The position numbers and the translations under genes were made by a program. Source: Alphaproteobacteria bacterium (GTDB lineage: Bacteria; Pseudomonadota; Alphaproteobacteria; Thalassobaculales; Thalassobaculaceae). From it: a stretch of DNA of 64,000 bases. Location of the stretch: positions 1 through 64,000 of the forward strand of contig JANSYS010000015.1 of assembly GCA_024742275.1 (NCBI GenBank). Reading direction: 5' to 3'. Shown piece by piece: positions 45,166-55,192 of this stretch (the stretch's first letter is position 1; each line of letters starts with the position of its first letter). Under the pieces are notes generated by a model. It ran no database searches and was not told the DNA's origin. It saw nothing but the letters and a program-made list of their open reading frames with translations.

Positions 45166-46496
45166 GGGCAACCCTCTACAAGAACGCCCGCCTGCTGGAT
45201 CCGGCAAGCGGGCTCGACGCCAGGGGCGCGCTACTGGTGCGAGACGGCAAGATCGCCGAGGTCGGCCCCCAGGTCTTCGTCGACGCGATCCAGGCCGATG
45301 TCGAGGTCGTCGACTGCAACGGCCGTTGCCTCGCTCCGGGCCTCGTCGACATGCGCGTGCAGGTTCGCGAGCCCGGCGACGAACACATGGAGACCTTGGC
45401 CTCCGCCCAAAAGGCCGCGGCCGCGGGCGGTGTCACGACCTTCGCCACGCTGCCGAACACGAACCCCATCATCGACGACGTGTCGCTGCTGGAATTCGTC
45501 GAGCGGCGGGCGATGGAAGTCGGCATTGCCAATGTCCACCCCTATGCCGCCGCGACGAAAGGGTTGCGCGGCGAGGAGATGACCGAATTCGGCATGCTGG
45601 CCGAGAGCGGCGCCGTCGCCTTCACAGACGGCGAGAAGGCGATCGCCGACGCACTGGTGATGCGTCGGGCCCTGTCCTACGCCAGCATCTTCAAGCGCAC
45701 CATCGTCCAGCACCCGGAGGACCCGGCGCTGGCCCGCGAAGGATCGGCGAACGAGGGCGAAACCGCGACCCGGCTCGGCCTCGCCGGAATTCCGGCGGTC
45801 GCCGAGGTCATGATGGTGGAACGAGACCTGCGACTGGTGGAACTCACCGGCGGGCGCTATCACGCCGCCCATCTGTCCACCGGTGCCGCGGTCGACGCTA
45901 TCCGGCAGGCCAAGAAGCGTGGCCTGCCCGTCACCTGCGACACCGCTCCGCCCTATTTCGCCTTGAACGAAGGCGCCGTGGTCGACTACCGGACCTTCGC
46001 CCGGCTGTCGCCGCCCCTGCGTAGCGAGCAGGACCGGCTCGCCGTCATCGCCGGCCTCGCCGACGGCACAATCGACGCCATTGCCAGCGATCACGCGCCC
46101 CACGATCAGGACAGCAAACGGGTCCCCTTCGCCCAGGCCGAACCCGGCGGGGTCGGACTGGAAACCCTGCTGGCGGTGAGCCTCGACCTGGTCCACACCG
46201 AGGCCATGGAACTGATCGATCTTCTCCACCGGCTGACGGTGGCACCGGCTCGTATTCTCGGGCTGCCCTACGGCACGCTCGCTGTCGGAGGCGACGCCGA
46301 CATGGTCATTTTCGACCTCAATCGCGCCGGGAAGGTCGATCCGGATCGGTTCGCCTCGAAGTCGCGGAACACGCCGTTCGATGGCCGTCCGATCGAAGGA
46401 CGGGTCTGGCGAACGGTCTACCGCGGAACGACGGTCTACGACGTCGACACCGAACCTCCCCTTCCCTCTCGCCGCAGGGCCTTCGTCGATGCCTGA
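45162..46496 (+). CDS. Dihydroorotase-like protein with degenerate metal site (PyrC'/PyrX type)
   Basis: A 444-residue amidohydrolase of the type I dihydroorotase family, coupled to pyrB by a four-base overlap. Active enzymes have Asp-x-His-x-His after the first strand. Here residues 63-71 read DMRVQVREP, so both histidines are replaced (Arg65, Gln67). Other active-site motifs remain: His184 (QHPEDP), His237 (AAHLST) and Asp310 (SDHAPH). In pseudomonads an inactive dihydroorotase (PyrC') is needed only to assemble the aspartate carbamoyltransferase complex, and degenerate copies beside pyrB are seen in alphaproteobacteria. The same role is likely here; a working dihydroorotase should then lie elsewhere. 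I therefore do not assign plain pyrC. Confidence 0.9.
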   Translation: MRATLYKNARLLDPASGLDARGALLVRDGKIAEVGPQVFVDAIQADVEVVDCNGRCLAPGLVDMRVQVREPGDEHMETLASAQKAAAAGGVTTFATLPNTNPIIDDVSLLEFVERRAMEVGIANVHPYAAATKGLRGEEMTEFGMLAESGAVAFTDGEKAIADALVMRRALSYASIFKRTIVQHPEDPALAREGSANEGETATRLGLAGIPAVAEVMMVERDLRLVELTGGRYHAAHLSTGAAVDAIRQAKKRGLPVTCDTAPPYFALNEGAVVDYRTFARLSPPLRSEQDRLAVIAGLADGTIDAIASDHAPHDQDSKRVPFAQAEPGGVGLETLLAVSLDLVHTEAMELIDLLHRLTVAPARILGLPYGTLAVGGDADMVIFDLNRAGKVDPDRFASKSRNTPFDGRPIEGRVWRTVYRGTTVYDVDTEPPLPSRRRAFVDA

Positions 46497-47106
46497 TCCC
46501 ATGGGTAGTATCGAATTCACATGGCCGTTCCTGGCCGGCTTCCTGCTCGCCTACCTGGTGGGCTCCATTCCTTTTGGATTGGTGCTGACCCGGTTCGCGG
46601 GTCTGGGAGACATCCGGTCGATCGGGTCCCGCAACATCGGTGCCACCAATGTCCTGCGGACCGGACGCAAGGGTCTGGCCGCCGCCACCCTGCTGCTGGA
46701 CGGCGGCAAGGGGCTTCTCGCGGTAGCCGTCGCCTGGCAGTTCGGTCCGGACATGGCCCTGCTCGCCGCTGTCGGTGCCATCCTCGGACACTGCTTTCCG
46801 ATCTGGCTGAAGTTCAACGGCGGTAAAGGGGTGGCCACGGCCATCGGCGTCTGGCTGGCCTTGGTGCCGAATGTCGGCGTCGTCGTCTGCGGCCTGTGGC
46901 TCGCGATCGCCTTCGTGTTCCGCTACTCCTCCGCGGCGTCGCTCGTCGCCATGGCCGTCGCCCCGTTCCTGGCCTGGCACTTGGAAGGCCCCCAGTTTGC
47001 CCAAGCCGGGGGCGCGATCGCCGTTATTGTCTGGCTTCGACATCACCAGAACATCCGGCGCCTTCTCAAAGGCGAAGAAACCCGGATCAGCTTCAGGAAG
47101 AAGTGA
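46489..47106 (+). CDS. plsY: Glycerol-3-phosphate acyltransferase (acyl-phosphate dependent)
   Basis: PlsY, 205 residues, transfers the acyl group of acyl-phosphate to glycerol 3-phosphate, the first step of phospholipid synthesis. Motifs YLVGSIPFGLVLTRFAG, IGSRNIGATNVLRTGRKG and ILGHCFPIWLKFNGGKGVAT are diagnostic, with five hydrophobic spans. The ATG at 46489 overlaps the end of the pyrC-like gene by eight bases; an ATG at 46501 is possible. The plus-strand run pyrB to plsY is very likely one transcript. Confidence 0.96.
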   Translation: MPDPMGSIEFTWPFLAGFLLAYLVGSIPFGLVLTRFAGLGDIRSIGSRNIGATNVLRTGRKGLAAATLLLDGGKGLLAVAVAWQFGPDMALLAAVGAILGHCFPIWLKFNGGKGVATAIGVWLALVPNVGVVVCGLWLAIAFVFRYSSAASLVAMAVAPFLAWHLEGPQFAQAGGAIAVIVWLRHHQNIRRLLKGEETRISFRKK

Positions 47107-47224
47107 AACTCGGCTCCTGGTTTCAGGAGTTGATTTCATTTCGTTTAAGCAACGAGACGATCGCGCCGAAACGCCCCCTGTCCGTCCATAGCTCCAGCGT
47201 CACCCAACGCAAAGGAGCCGACCG

Positions 47225-48382
47225 ATGCCCCGCGATGCCCTACCCGCAAGCTTGTCCGACCGGGAGCGGCTGGCCCGACTGCGTCTGATTCGCACCGAGA
47301 ATGTGGGGCCGATGACGTTCCGCCAGCTTCTGGAGCGCTTCGGAACCGCCGAGCGGGCCATCGATGCCCTGCCCGACCTTGCGCGCCGTGGCGGACGCCG
47401 GCGTGCGCTTGCGGTTCCGCCCGCGGGCGCAGCCGAGCGGGAGATCGCCGCCAATGCCAGGGTCGGCGCCGATCTTGTGGTGTTCGGCGACCCGCTCTAT
47501 CCATCGGCGCTCGCGGCCGTCGAGGACGCCCCGGCCGTCTTCTCCCTGATCGGGCACGGCTACCTGCCCTCGCAACGCACCGTCGCGATCGTCGGCGCGC
47601 GGAACGCGTCGATGAACGGCCGCCGCCTCGCCATGTCCCTCGCCCGCGGGATCGGCGCCGGCGGGTACGCGATCGCGTCTGGGCTGGCCCGTGGGATCGA
47701 CGCCGCCGCCCATGAGGGCGCGCTGGAAACCGGCACGGTTGCGGTGGTCGCCGGCGGAATCGATGTGATCTACCCGCCGGAGCACACCGATCTGTACCGC
47801 CGCATATCGGAGGCCGGCGCCATCATCGCCGAGCAGCCGGTGGGCACCACGCCCCAGGCGCGGCATTTTCCGTCGCGCAACCGGATCATCGCCGGGCTCA
47901 GCCTCGGCGTGCTCGTTGTCGAGGCGGCCACCCGCTCCGGCTCGCTGATCACGGCCCGGCGCGCCCTTGATCAGGGGCGAGAGGTCTTCGCCGTTCCGGG
48001 ATCTCCGCTGGACCCTCGTTGCGGCGGCACGAATGGGCTGATCAAGGAGGGGGCGGCGTTCCTGGTCGAGTCCGCCCGCGATGTCGAGAACGTCCTGGAC
48101 GGGTTGGCGGCGCAGCATCTGGACGAGCCGCCGGGCCGCGACTGGCAAGGCTCAATCGGCTCGGAAACCCTTGAAACGCCGCCCCTCGAGGTGGACGACA
48201 GGGTGCGCCGGGAGGTCATGCAGGCCCTGGGTCCGGAACCGGTCGCGGTTGACGAAGTGATCCGCGGGTGCCAATTGTCGGCTCCGGTCGTCGCGACGGT
48301 GCTCCTGGAGGCGGAACTTGCTGGCCTTATTGACCGGCACCCAGGAAACCAGATTTCGCGGCGTTTGGAAGTCCCGGTCTGA
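47225..48382 (+). CDS. dprA: DNA-processing protein DprA
   Basis: DprA (Smf), 385 residues, loads RecA on incoming single-stranded DNA during transformation. An N-terminal helical part (LRLIRTENVGPMTFRQLLERFG) precedes the Rossmann-like core with VAIVGARNASMNGRRLA, SGLARGIDAAAHEGAL, GGIDVIYPPEH, FPSRNRIIAGLS and EAATRSGSLITARRALDQGREVFAVPGS (each shown in part). A C-terminal winged helix (VDEVIRGCQLSAPVVATVLLEAELAGLI) closes it. The ATG at 47225 follows AAGGAG. It precedes topA by 60 bases, a very common pairing. Confidence 0.97.
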   Translation: MPRDALPASLSDRERLARLRLIRTENVGPMTFRQLLERFGTAERAIDALPDLARRGGRRRALAVPPAGAAEREIAANARVGADLVVFGDPLYPSALAAVEDAPAVFSLIGHGYLPSQRTVAIVGARNASMNGRRLAMSLARGIGAGGYAIASGLARGIDAAAHEGALETGTVAVVAGGIDVIYPPEHTDLYRRISEAGAIIAEQPVGTTPQARHFPSRNRIIAGLSLGVLVVEAATRSGSLITARRALDQGREVFAVPGSPLDPRCGGTNGLIKEGAAFLVESARDVENVLDGLAAQHLDEPPGRDWQGSIGSETLETPPLEVDDRVRREVMQALGPEPVAVDEVIRGCQLSAPVVATVLLEAELAGLIDRHPGNQISRRLEVPV

Positions 48383-48442
48383 CCATGCGGCCGTTCCGCC
48401 GTTCGGTCAAAAGATCTGATCCAGGGAAAGCGAACGGTACGC

Positions 48443-51142
48443 ATGAGCAAAGTCGTTGTCGTCGAATCCCCGGCAAAGGCCAAGACCATCAACAAGTACC
48501 TCGGCAGCGACTATCACGTCCTGGCGAGTTACGGCCACATCCGGGACCTGCCGCCCAAGGACGGATCCGTCGATCCGGACCAGGACTTCGAAATGCGGTG
48601 GCAGACGGACCAGCGATCGGAAAAGCAGATCAAGGCGATCGCCGAGGCGATGAAGGGGGCCGACCAGCTTATTCTGGCAACCGACCCTGACCGCGAGGGC
48701 GAAGCGATCAGTTGGCACGTCCGAAACGTTCTCGACGAGCGCAAGGTGCTGAACGGGGTCGACGTCAAACGCGTCGCCTTCAACGCCATCACCAAGGACG
48801 CGGTCCTCGACGCCATCGCTCATCCGCGCGAACTCGACCAGGCGCTGATCGACGCCTATCTGGCGCGCCGTGCGCTCGACTACCTCGTCGGCTTCACCCT
48901 GTCGCCGGTCCTATGGCGCAAGCTGCCGGGCGCCCGCTCCGCCGGCCGCGTGCAGTCCGTCGCGCTGCGCCTGATCTGCGAGCGGGAGGCCGAGGTCGAA
49001 CGCTTCGTGCCGCAGGAATACTGGTCGGTCGAAGCGGTGTTCCGCACCCAGGAGCGCAAGACCTTCACCGCGCGCCTGACCCACCTGGACGGCACCAAGC
49101 TCGATCGCCTCGACATCAAGTCGGAAGCCCAGGCCAAAGCCGCCGTTGCCGCCATCGAAGCCGGCGAGTTCTCCATCGGATCGGTGGAGAAGAAGCGCGT
49201 CCGGCGCAACCCGTCGCCGCCCTTCACCACGTCCACCCTGCAGCAGGAGGCGTCCCGCAAGCTCGGCTTCGGCGCGTCCCGCACGATGCAACTCGCCCAG
49301 AGGCTCTACGAGGGCGTGGATATCGGCGGCGAGACCACGGGTCTGATCACCTACATGCGAACCGACGGCGTGCAGATGTCGCCGGAGGCGATCACCCAGA
49401 TCCGCACCGCAATCGGCGGCGAGTACGGCGACCGCTACCTGCCGAACACGCCCCGCGCCTATACCTCCAAGGCGAAGAACGCCCAGGAGGCGCACGAGGC
49501 GATCCGCCCGACCGATGTCGTCCGGACGCCGGAGTCCATGCGTTCGCGTCTGGATGCCGATCAGTGGAAGCTGTACTCGCTGATCTGGAAACGGGCCGTC
49601 GCCAGCCAGATGGCCAGTGCCGAGCTCGACCAGACCACGATCGACGTCGCCGACAAGGGCGGCCGCAGCGTACTTCGCGCCACCGGCTCGGTGATCGCTT
49701 TCGACGGTTTCCTGAAGCTCTACCGCGAGGATCGCGACGACAGCGACGGCGCCGATCTCGGCGACGACGAGAATGACAAGATCCTGCCTGCGGTCGCCGA
49801 CGGCGAGGCCGTGTCCCGACAGGACGTGACCCCGGAAGAGCATTTCACCCAGCCGCCACCGCGCTATTCCGAGGCAAGCCTGGTCAAGAAGCTGGAAGAA
49901 CTCGGAATCGGCCGCCCGTCAACTTATGCCAGCATTCTGCAGGTCCTCCAGGACCGGGAATATGTCCGATTGGACCGTCGTCGTTTCGTGCCGGAGGATC
50001 GAGGCCGTCTCGTCACGACCTTCCTGTCGAGTTTCTTCGAGCGCTACGTCCAGTACAACTTCACTGCCGACCTGGAAACCCAGCTCGACGAGGTTTCGGA
50101 CGGTCAGATCGACTGGCGTCAGGTGCTCAGAGACTTCTGGACCTCGTTCAAAGGTTCGGTCGACGGGACGAAAGACCTGTCGATCGGCGACGTCATCGAG
50201 AAACTCGACGCCGAGCTCGCGGATCATTTCTTTCCCAAGGGCGAGGATGGACAACCGGCACGGACCTGTCCGAGTTGCGGCGACGGCAATCTTTCGCTGC
50301 GGTTGGGCAAGTTCGGCGCCTTCATCGGCTGCTCGAACTATCCGAATTGCAAGTTCACCCGTCAGCTCGGAGAAGCCGCCGGCGGCCGTCCGGTCGACGC
50401 CGAGGGAGAGGGTGGCACGCTGCCCCGCGTGCTAGGCCAGGATCCGGAGACCGGACAGGACGTCAGCCTCAAGAAGGGTCCGTACGGCGTCTACGTGCAG
50501 CTCGGCGAACCCGAAGAGGGCTCGAAGGCCAAACCGAAGCGGGCCTCTTTACCGAAACAGGTCTCACCCGCGGATATCGACCTTCAGAAGGCGCTCGCCC
50601 TCCTCTCTCTGCCCCGTCCGGTGGGCGAGCACCCCGAGACCAAGGACATGATCGAGGCCGGAATCGGCCGCTACGGGCCATATCTTAAATTCGCCGGTAC
50701 GTATGTCAGCCTTCCCGCGGACGATACGGTGTTGACGATCGGACTGAATCACGCGGTCCAGATCATCGCCGAAAAGGGCTCGAAGAAGAAACCGGCCCGC
50801 TCCATCGGTGACCATCCGGCAGACGGCAAGCCGGTCACCGTCCAGGCCGGACGCTACGGGCCATATGTCCAGCACGGTTCGCTTCGAGCCACGCTGCCCA
50901 AGGGCGAGGAGATGGAGACCATCGGCCTCGAGCGTGCGGTCGAACTCCTCACAGCGAAAGCCGAGAAGAGCGGCAAAGGCGCGCCCAAGAAAGCCGCCGC
51001 CAAGAAGACAACTGCCAAGAAGTCCGCTGCCAAGAAACCGGCGGCGAAGAAGACCGCGGCCAAGAAGGCTCCAACCGAAAAGGCGGCTGCGAAGTCGAAG
51101 AAGTCGGACGATGCGGAGTCGGCCGGAACGTCGGGAAACTGA
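48443..51142 (+). CDS. topA: DNA topoisomerase I
   Basis: TopA, 899 residues, relaxes negative supercoils by single-strand passage. The TOPRIM domain starts VVVESPAKAKTINKYLG and has ATDPDREGEAISWHV. The catalytic tyrosine is Tyr304 in LITYMRTDG. One C4 zinc finger is seen near 609-636 (CPSCGDGN ... CSNYPNC). Several short GPYGVYVQLGE-type repeats follow. The last 55 residues are a Lys/Ala tail (KKAAAKKTTAKKSAAKK) of histone H1-like character, expected to bind DNA non-specifically. The downstream rnr start is 10 bases away. Confidence 0.97.
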   Translation: MSKVVVVESPAKAKTINKYLGSDYHVLASYGHIRDLPPKDGSVDPDQDFEMRWQTDQRSEKQIKAIAEAMKGADQLILATDPDREGEAISWHVRNVLDERKVLNGVDVKRVAFNAITKDAVLDAIAHPRELDQALIDAYLARRALDYLVGFTLSPVLWRKLPGARSAGRVQSVALRLICEREAEVERFVPQEYWSVEAVFRTQERKTFTARLTHLDGTKLDRLDIKSEAQAKAAVAAIEAGEFSIGSVEKKRVRRNPSPPFTTSTLQQEASRKLGFGASRTMQLAQRLYEGVDIGGETTGLITYMRTDGVQMSPEAITQIRTAIGGEYGDRYLPNTPRAYTSKAKNAQEAHEAIRPTDVVRTPESMRSRLDADQWKLYSLIWKRAVASQMASAELDQTTIDVADKGGRSVLRATGSVIAFDGFLKLYREDRDDSDGADLGDDENDKILPAVADGEAVSRQDVTPEEHFTQPPPRYSEASLVKKLEELGIGRPSTYASILQVLQDREYVRLDRRRFVPEDRGRLVTTFLSSFFERYVQYNFTADLETQLDEVSDGQIDWRQVLRDFWTSFKGSVDGTKDLSIGDVIEKLDAELADHFFPKGEDGQPARTCPSCGDGNLSLRLGKFGAFIGCSNYPNCKFTRQLGEAAGGRPVDAEGEGGTLPRVLGQDPETGQDVSLKKGPYGVYVQLGEPEEGSKAKPKRASLPKQVSPADIDLQKALALLSLPRPVGEHPETKDMIEAGIGRYGPYLKFAGTYVSLPADDTVLTIGLNHAVQIIAEKGSKKKPARSIGDHPADGKPVTVQAGRYGPYVQHGSLRATLPKGEEMETIGLERAVELLTAKAEKSGKGAPKKAAAKKTTAKKSAAKKPAAKKTAAKKAPTEKAAAKSKKSDDAESAGTSGN

Positions 51143-51152
51143 GCCCGCCGAC

Positions 51153-53387
51153 GTGACCCGTCCTCCCGCCCAGCTTCCGACCCGCGCGCAGATCCTCGCG
51201 TTCGTCGAGGACAGCCCGACGCCCGTCGGCCGGCGCGAGATCGCGCGCGCTTTCGACATCAAGGGGCCGATGCGCGCCGAACTGCGCGGTTTGCTGAAGG
51301 AAATGGCCGACGCGGGCGACCTGGACATGGGGCGCAAGCGCAAGGTGGCGCCGGTCGGAGCCCTGCCCGAAGTCGCGGTCGTGGAGGTCACGGGGGTTGA
51401 CGAGGACGGGGAGGTGCTGGCCCGTGCCGTAGGCCGCGAGGCTGAGGAGCCCCCCGCCCGCATCCATCTCCTGGCCGACCGCCGCTCCGGCCCGATGGGC
51501 CGGGGAGATCGTGCATTGTGCCGCCTGGAGCGCCGCGGCGACACGTTCTACGTCGCGCGGGTAATCCGCCGTATCGGACGCGCCACGCCCCGCACCCTCG
51601 GTGTGTTCGAGAAAACCTCCGACGGCGGGCGCGTGCGCTCAACCGACAAGAAGGCGAAGTCGGAGATCCGGATCCCGAAGGGAGACGAGAAGGACGCGAA
51701 GACCGGCGATCTGGTCACCGTCGAGATCATGCCGAAAGGCCGGCTCGGTCTGCCGGTCGGTCGGGTTGTGGAACGGTTCGCCGGCGTGGCCGACCCGAAA
51801 TCGTTCAGCCGCATCGCCATCCACGAGCAGGAAATCCCGGACCAGTTTCCGGATGCCGCTGTCGCCCAGGCCGAGAAGGCCAAAGCGGTGGGCCTCGGCA
51901 AGCGCACCGATCTGCGAAACGTTCCGCTCGTGACCATTGACGGAATCGACGCCCGGGATTTCGACGATGCGGTCTTCGCGGAGCCGGACGACGATCCGGG
52001 AAACCCGGGCGGCTTCCGACTTCTGGTCGCCATCGCCGACGTCGCCCACTACGTCCGCCCCGGAGACGCGCTCGATCGCGAGGCGCTCAAGCGCGGCAAC
52101 TCGGTCTATTTCCCCGACCAGGTCGTGCCGATGCTCCCGGAGGCGCTGTCTAACGGCCTCTGTTCGCTCCGTCCTGACGAGGATCGCGCCTGCCTTGCTG
52201 TGGAAATCGTCATCGATGCCGCCGGCAACAAGCGCCGTCACAGGTTCATGCGCGGTCTGATGCGGTCCCAGGCGCGCCTGACCTACCGACAGGTGCAGGA
52301 GGCCCATGACGGCGGCACAAGGGCGGGGATCCCCGACGGGGTGCTGGAACCGCTCTACGGGGCCTTCGAGGCCCTTAGGAAGGCCCGTGCGGCGCGAGGG
52401 GCATTGGATATCGACCTGCCGGAGAAACGGGTCATCCTCGACGGAGCCGGCACCATCACCGAGATCGGCATTCGCGAGCGCCTCGACGCACACATGCTGA
52501 TCGAAGAATTCATGGTGCTGGCAAACGTCTGCGCGGCCGAAACCCTGGAGGACCGTCGCCAGCCCTGCATGTACCGGGTCCACGAAACGCCCGATCCGGA
52601 AAAGGTCGCCGCACTGGCCGAAGTCCTGGACGGGCTCGGCATTCCGTTCGCCAAAGATCAGGTCGTCCGACCGAAGACCTTTAACGCCGTGCTCGCCAAG
52701 GTGAAGGGCGAACCGCACGAGCGTATGGTCAACGAATTGGTCCTGCGCTCCCAATCGCAGGCGGTATACGCGCCCGAGAATCTAGGCCATTTCGGCCTCG
52801 CCCTGACCAGATACGCGCATTTCACGTCCCCGATCCGCCGCTACTCGGACCTGCTCGTCCATCGGGCGCTGATCAGAGGGCTCAAGCTCGGGGACGACGG
52901 GCTGCGCCCGGACGACGATGCCGATTTCCAGGAATGGGGCGAGCACATCTCCATGACGGAGCGCCGGGCGGCGACGGCCGAGCGCACCACGTTGGACCGC
53001 TACCTTGCCCGTCACCTAGCCGACCGGGTGGGCGGAATCTTCCCCGGACGGATAAACGGCGTGACCAAGTTCGGCGTGTTCGTCACCCTGGACGAGACCG
53101 GAGCGGACGGACTGGTACCGATTCGCTCCCTTCCGGACGATTACTACGACCATGATGACGTCCACCACACTCTGACCGGCCGCTCGCATGGTTGGGTCTT
53201 CAGATTGGGCGACCGGGTCGAGGTTCGTCTTGTCGATTCTGACCCGGCGTCCGGCGGCATCGTCGTCGAGATCGTCTCCGGCGGCACCCAGGGTCCGGCG
53301 CCGCGCGGCGGTCGGCGCCACGGTGGACCGAAGCGTCGGCCACAGGCCCGCGGTCGCCGACACAAACCCGGCGGTCGACGGAAATAG
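51153..53387 (+). CDS. rnr: Ribonuclease R
   Basis: RNase R, 744 residues from a GTG at 51153. It is a processive 3'-5' exonuclease for structured RNA. An N-terminal winged helix (ILAFVEDSPTPVGRREIARAF) and cold-shock domains precede the RNB catalytic domain, with its metal-binding IDARDFDDAVF and IADVAHYVRPGDALDREA. TSPIRRYSDLLVHRAL is the RNB signature. An S1 domain (FPGRINGVTKFGVFVTLDETG) and a basic Gly/Arg tail (RRHGGPKRRPQARGRRHK) end the protein. The start has no strong ribosome site; translational coupling with topA is likely. A long upstream extension of the frame inside topA is spurious. Confidence 0.94.
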   Translation: MTRPPAQLPTRAQILAFVEDSPTPVGRREIARAFDIKGPMRAELRGLLKEMADAGDLDMGRKRKVAPVGALPEVAVVEVTGVDEDGEVLARAVGREAEEPPARIHLLADRRSGPMGRGDRALCRLERRGDTFYVARVIRRIGRATPRTLGVFEKTSDGGRVRSTDKKAKSEIRIPKGDEKDAKTGDLVTVEIMPKGRLGLPVGRVVERFAGVADPKSFSRIAIHEQEIPDQFPDAAVAQAEKAKAVGLGKRTDLRNVPLVTIDGIDARDFDDAVFAEPDDDPGNPGGFRLLVAIADVAHYVRPGDALDREALKRGNSVYFPDQVVPMLPEALSNGLCSLRPDEDRACLAVEIVIDAAGNKRRHRFMRGLMRSQARLTYRQVQEAHDGGTRAGIPDGVLEPLYGAFEALRKARAARGALDIDLPEKRVILDGAGTITEIGIRERLDAHMLIEEFMVLANVCAAETLEDRRQPCMYRVHETPDPEKVAALAEVLDGLGIPFAKDQVVRPKTFNAVLAKVKGEPHERMVNELVLRSQSQAVYAPENLGHFGLALTRYAHFTSPIRRYSDLLVHRALIRGLKLGDDGLRPDDDADFQEWGEHISMTERRAATAERTTLDRYLARHLADRVGGIFPGRINGVTKFGVFVTLDETGADGLVPIRSLPDDYYDHDDVHHTLTGRSHGWVFRLGDRVEVRLVDSDPASGGIVVEIVSGGTQGPAPRGGRRHGGPKRRPQARGRRHKPGGRRK

Positions 53388-53513
53388 CAGACAGCCGCTG
53401 GCACGCGTCCGCGGGCAAACTCATCGCCGGGTACAATTGATTCGGCACAGGAATTGCAGCATTGTGATGAGTAGCGGAGCGTTCGCTCCGTCCTTGGCCC
53501 TGAGTGCGATTGA

Positions 53514-55127
53514 ATGACCGGTTTGAGCCGTCTGACCCCGCGCAACGTTGCATCGTCGCTCTCCTGGCGCCGGCTCGCGGTCTGTGGACTGGCGCTGACG
53601 GCGTTGGGATCCTGTGCGGTAACGGATCCGTACGCGGGCCAGCCCGGATACTTCGCCATGGACACCGGGGCCGAAGTCTTCTCGATCGGGTACGAGGGGA
53701 TCGCTGATCTATACGTTGAGGCCGTACCTACCCAGTCCCTCGCGCTGGCCGCGCTGGACGGAGTCGCGGCTCTCGATCCGTCGATCGGCTTCGTTCGCCG
53801 TGGGGATTCGCTGATCGTCACAACCGACGGCACGCCGTTTGCCAAGTTCGTTGTGCCGCATGACGAAAATGCGCGCGATTGGGCACGTTTGACCTCTGCG
53901 TCCCTGGCAGCGGCCCGCAAGCGGTCAGCTGTTCTCATGCAGACGAGCAACGATCGGCTGTTCGAGGCGGCCTTCGACGCCATCACCCAGAAACTGGATC
54001 GGTTCTCGCGATACCGCAATGCCGCCGAGTCGGAGGCGTCCAGAGCCGCCAGGAAGGGATATGTCGGCGTTGGCGTCACCATCAGCGCGCAGGATGGTGC
54101 GATCGTTGTGTCGTCCGTTTTCGCGAAGTCTCCAGCCGACGACGCTGGCCTGATGCAGGGCGATCGTTTCGTTTCCATCGCCGGCACCCCCGTCGCAGGA
54201 TTGGGCGTCTCGGACGCCGCCCATCTCTTGCGCGGACGCAGCGGTACGTCGGTCCCCATCCGTGTCGCCCGAGGCGATGCCGAGTTCGACGTCTCGGTTC
54301 GCCGTCAACAAGTGATCGAGGACACGGTTCGGTTCGAACCGGTGGACGGAATCGCCTACTTCCATGTCAGCGGCTTCAACGTCGCAACGGCATCGGCGCT
54401 TGCTGACGCGATCCACGACGCGAAGGACGTTTTGGGTGAAGACCTTCCCGGCATCGTTCTAGACCTCAGGCAGAACCGCGGCGGAACCCTGAACCAGGCC
54501 GTTGAAGTCGCGGATCTGTTCGTCGACAGCGGCCTGTTGCTTGAAACGAGAGGCCGTCATAGCAGTTCGAGACACACCTATGACGCCCATTTCGACGACA
54601 CCGTCACGAACGCCCCGCTGGCGGTTCTGATAGACAGCGGATCCGCATCCGCAGCGGAAGTCGTCGCGGCGGCGCTTCAGGACTCCGGCCGCGCCCTCGT
54701 GATCGGCGCCCGGTCTTACGGCAAGGGATCAGTCCAGCGCATTCTCGAATTGCCTCCCATCGGCACCGAGTTGCATCTGACCTGGGCCCGTATGCATGCA
54801 CCGTCCGGATACACGCTCGCAGAGTTCGGCGTTTTTCCCTCGATCTGCACACCGGACTATGGAAACGACCCGCAGGTCGGCGCCGCCGCCCTCGAATCAG
54901 GCGAGCTGCGGCTCAGCGAGACCATGCAGAACCGCCTCTACGTGGCCACGATGGCGGAAGCCGACCGCGACACCCTCAAGAACTGGTGCAACGCGGATCA
55001 CCCGCCGTCGACCACCGACGGCGACACGAAGCTGGCCGTGCGGCTGCTGTCCGATCGCAAGCTGTTCAGTCTGGCGTTCCACGCTTCCCGCGTCGCGCTT
55101 GGTGAGCGGCCGAGAGAAAGCAACTAA
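53514..55127 (+). CDS. S41-family C-terminal processing protease, predicted lipoprotein
   Basis: A 537-residue tail-specific-protease-like protein. The N-terminus is a lipoprotein signal with lipobox LGSC. A PDZ domain is seen around GYVGVGVTISAQDGAIVVSSVF to DRFVSIAGTPVAGLG. The S41 catalytic domain has IVLDLRQNRGGTLNQAVEVADLF, the catalytic serine region IDSGSASAAEVVAAAL and the lysine in RSYGKGSVQ. It probably acts in the periplasm on envelope proteins, tethered to a membrane. It lies 126 bases after rnr and before rpmG. The family is known to be divergent from Prc; the substrate is unknown. Confidence 0.9.
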   Translation: MTGLSRLTPRNVASSLSWRRLAVCGLALTALGSCAVTDPYAGQPGYFAMDTGAEVFSIGYEGIADLYVEAVPTQSLALAALDGVAALDPSIGFVRRGDSLIVTTDGTPFAKFVVPHDENARDWARLTSASLAAARKRSAVLMQTSNDRLFEAAFDAITQKLDRFSRYRNAAESEASRAARKGYVGVGVTISAQDGAIVVSSVFAKSPADDAGLMQGDRFVSIAGTPVAGLGVSDAAHLLRGRSGTSVPIRVARGDAEFDVSVRRQQVIEDTVRFEPVDGIAYFHVSGFNVATASALADAIHDAKDVLGEDLPGIVLDLRQNRGGTLNQAVEVADLFVDSGLLLETRGRHSSSRHTYDAHFDDTVTNAPLAVLIDSGSASAAEVVAAALQDSGRALVIGARSYGKGSVQRILELPPIGTELHLTWARMHAPSGYTLAEFGVFPSICTPDYGNDPQVGAAALESGELRLSETMQNRLYVATMAEADRDTLKNWCNADHPPSTTDGDTKLAVRLLSDRKLFSLAFHASRVALGERPRESN

Positions 55128-55133
55128 GCAACC

Positions 55134-55161
55134 TTGACAACCGTGGCGCCGTAGCTATTTT
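55134..55161 (+). promoter_or_regulatory. Sigma-70 promoter of rpmG
   Basis: TTGACA (55134-55139), a 16-bp spacer and TATTTT (55156-55161) are a near-consensus housekeeping promoter placed about 30 bases before the rpmG ATG. It gives a short leader with AAGGAG. Confidence 0.75.
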
Positions 55162-55192
55162 GCGGCCTCCGCGAAGGCGAAGGAGATGAGAC

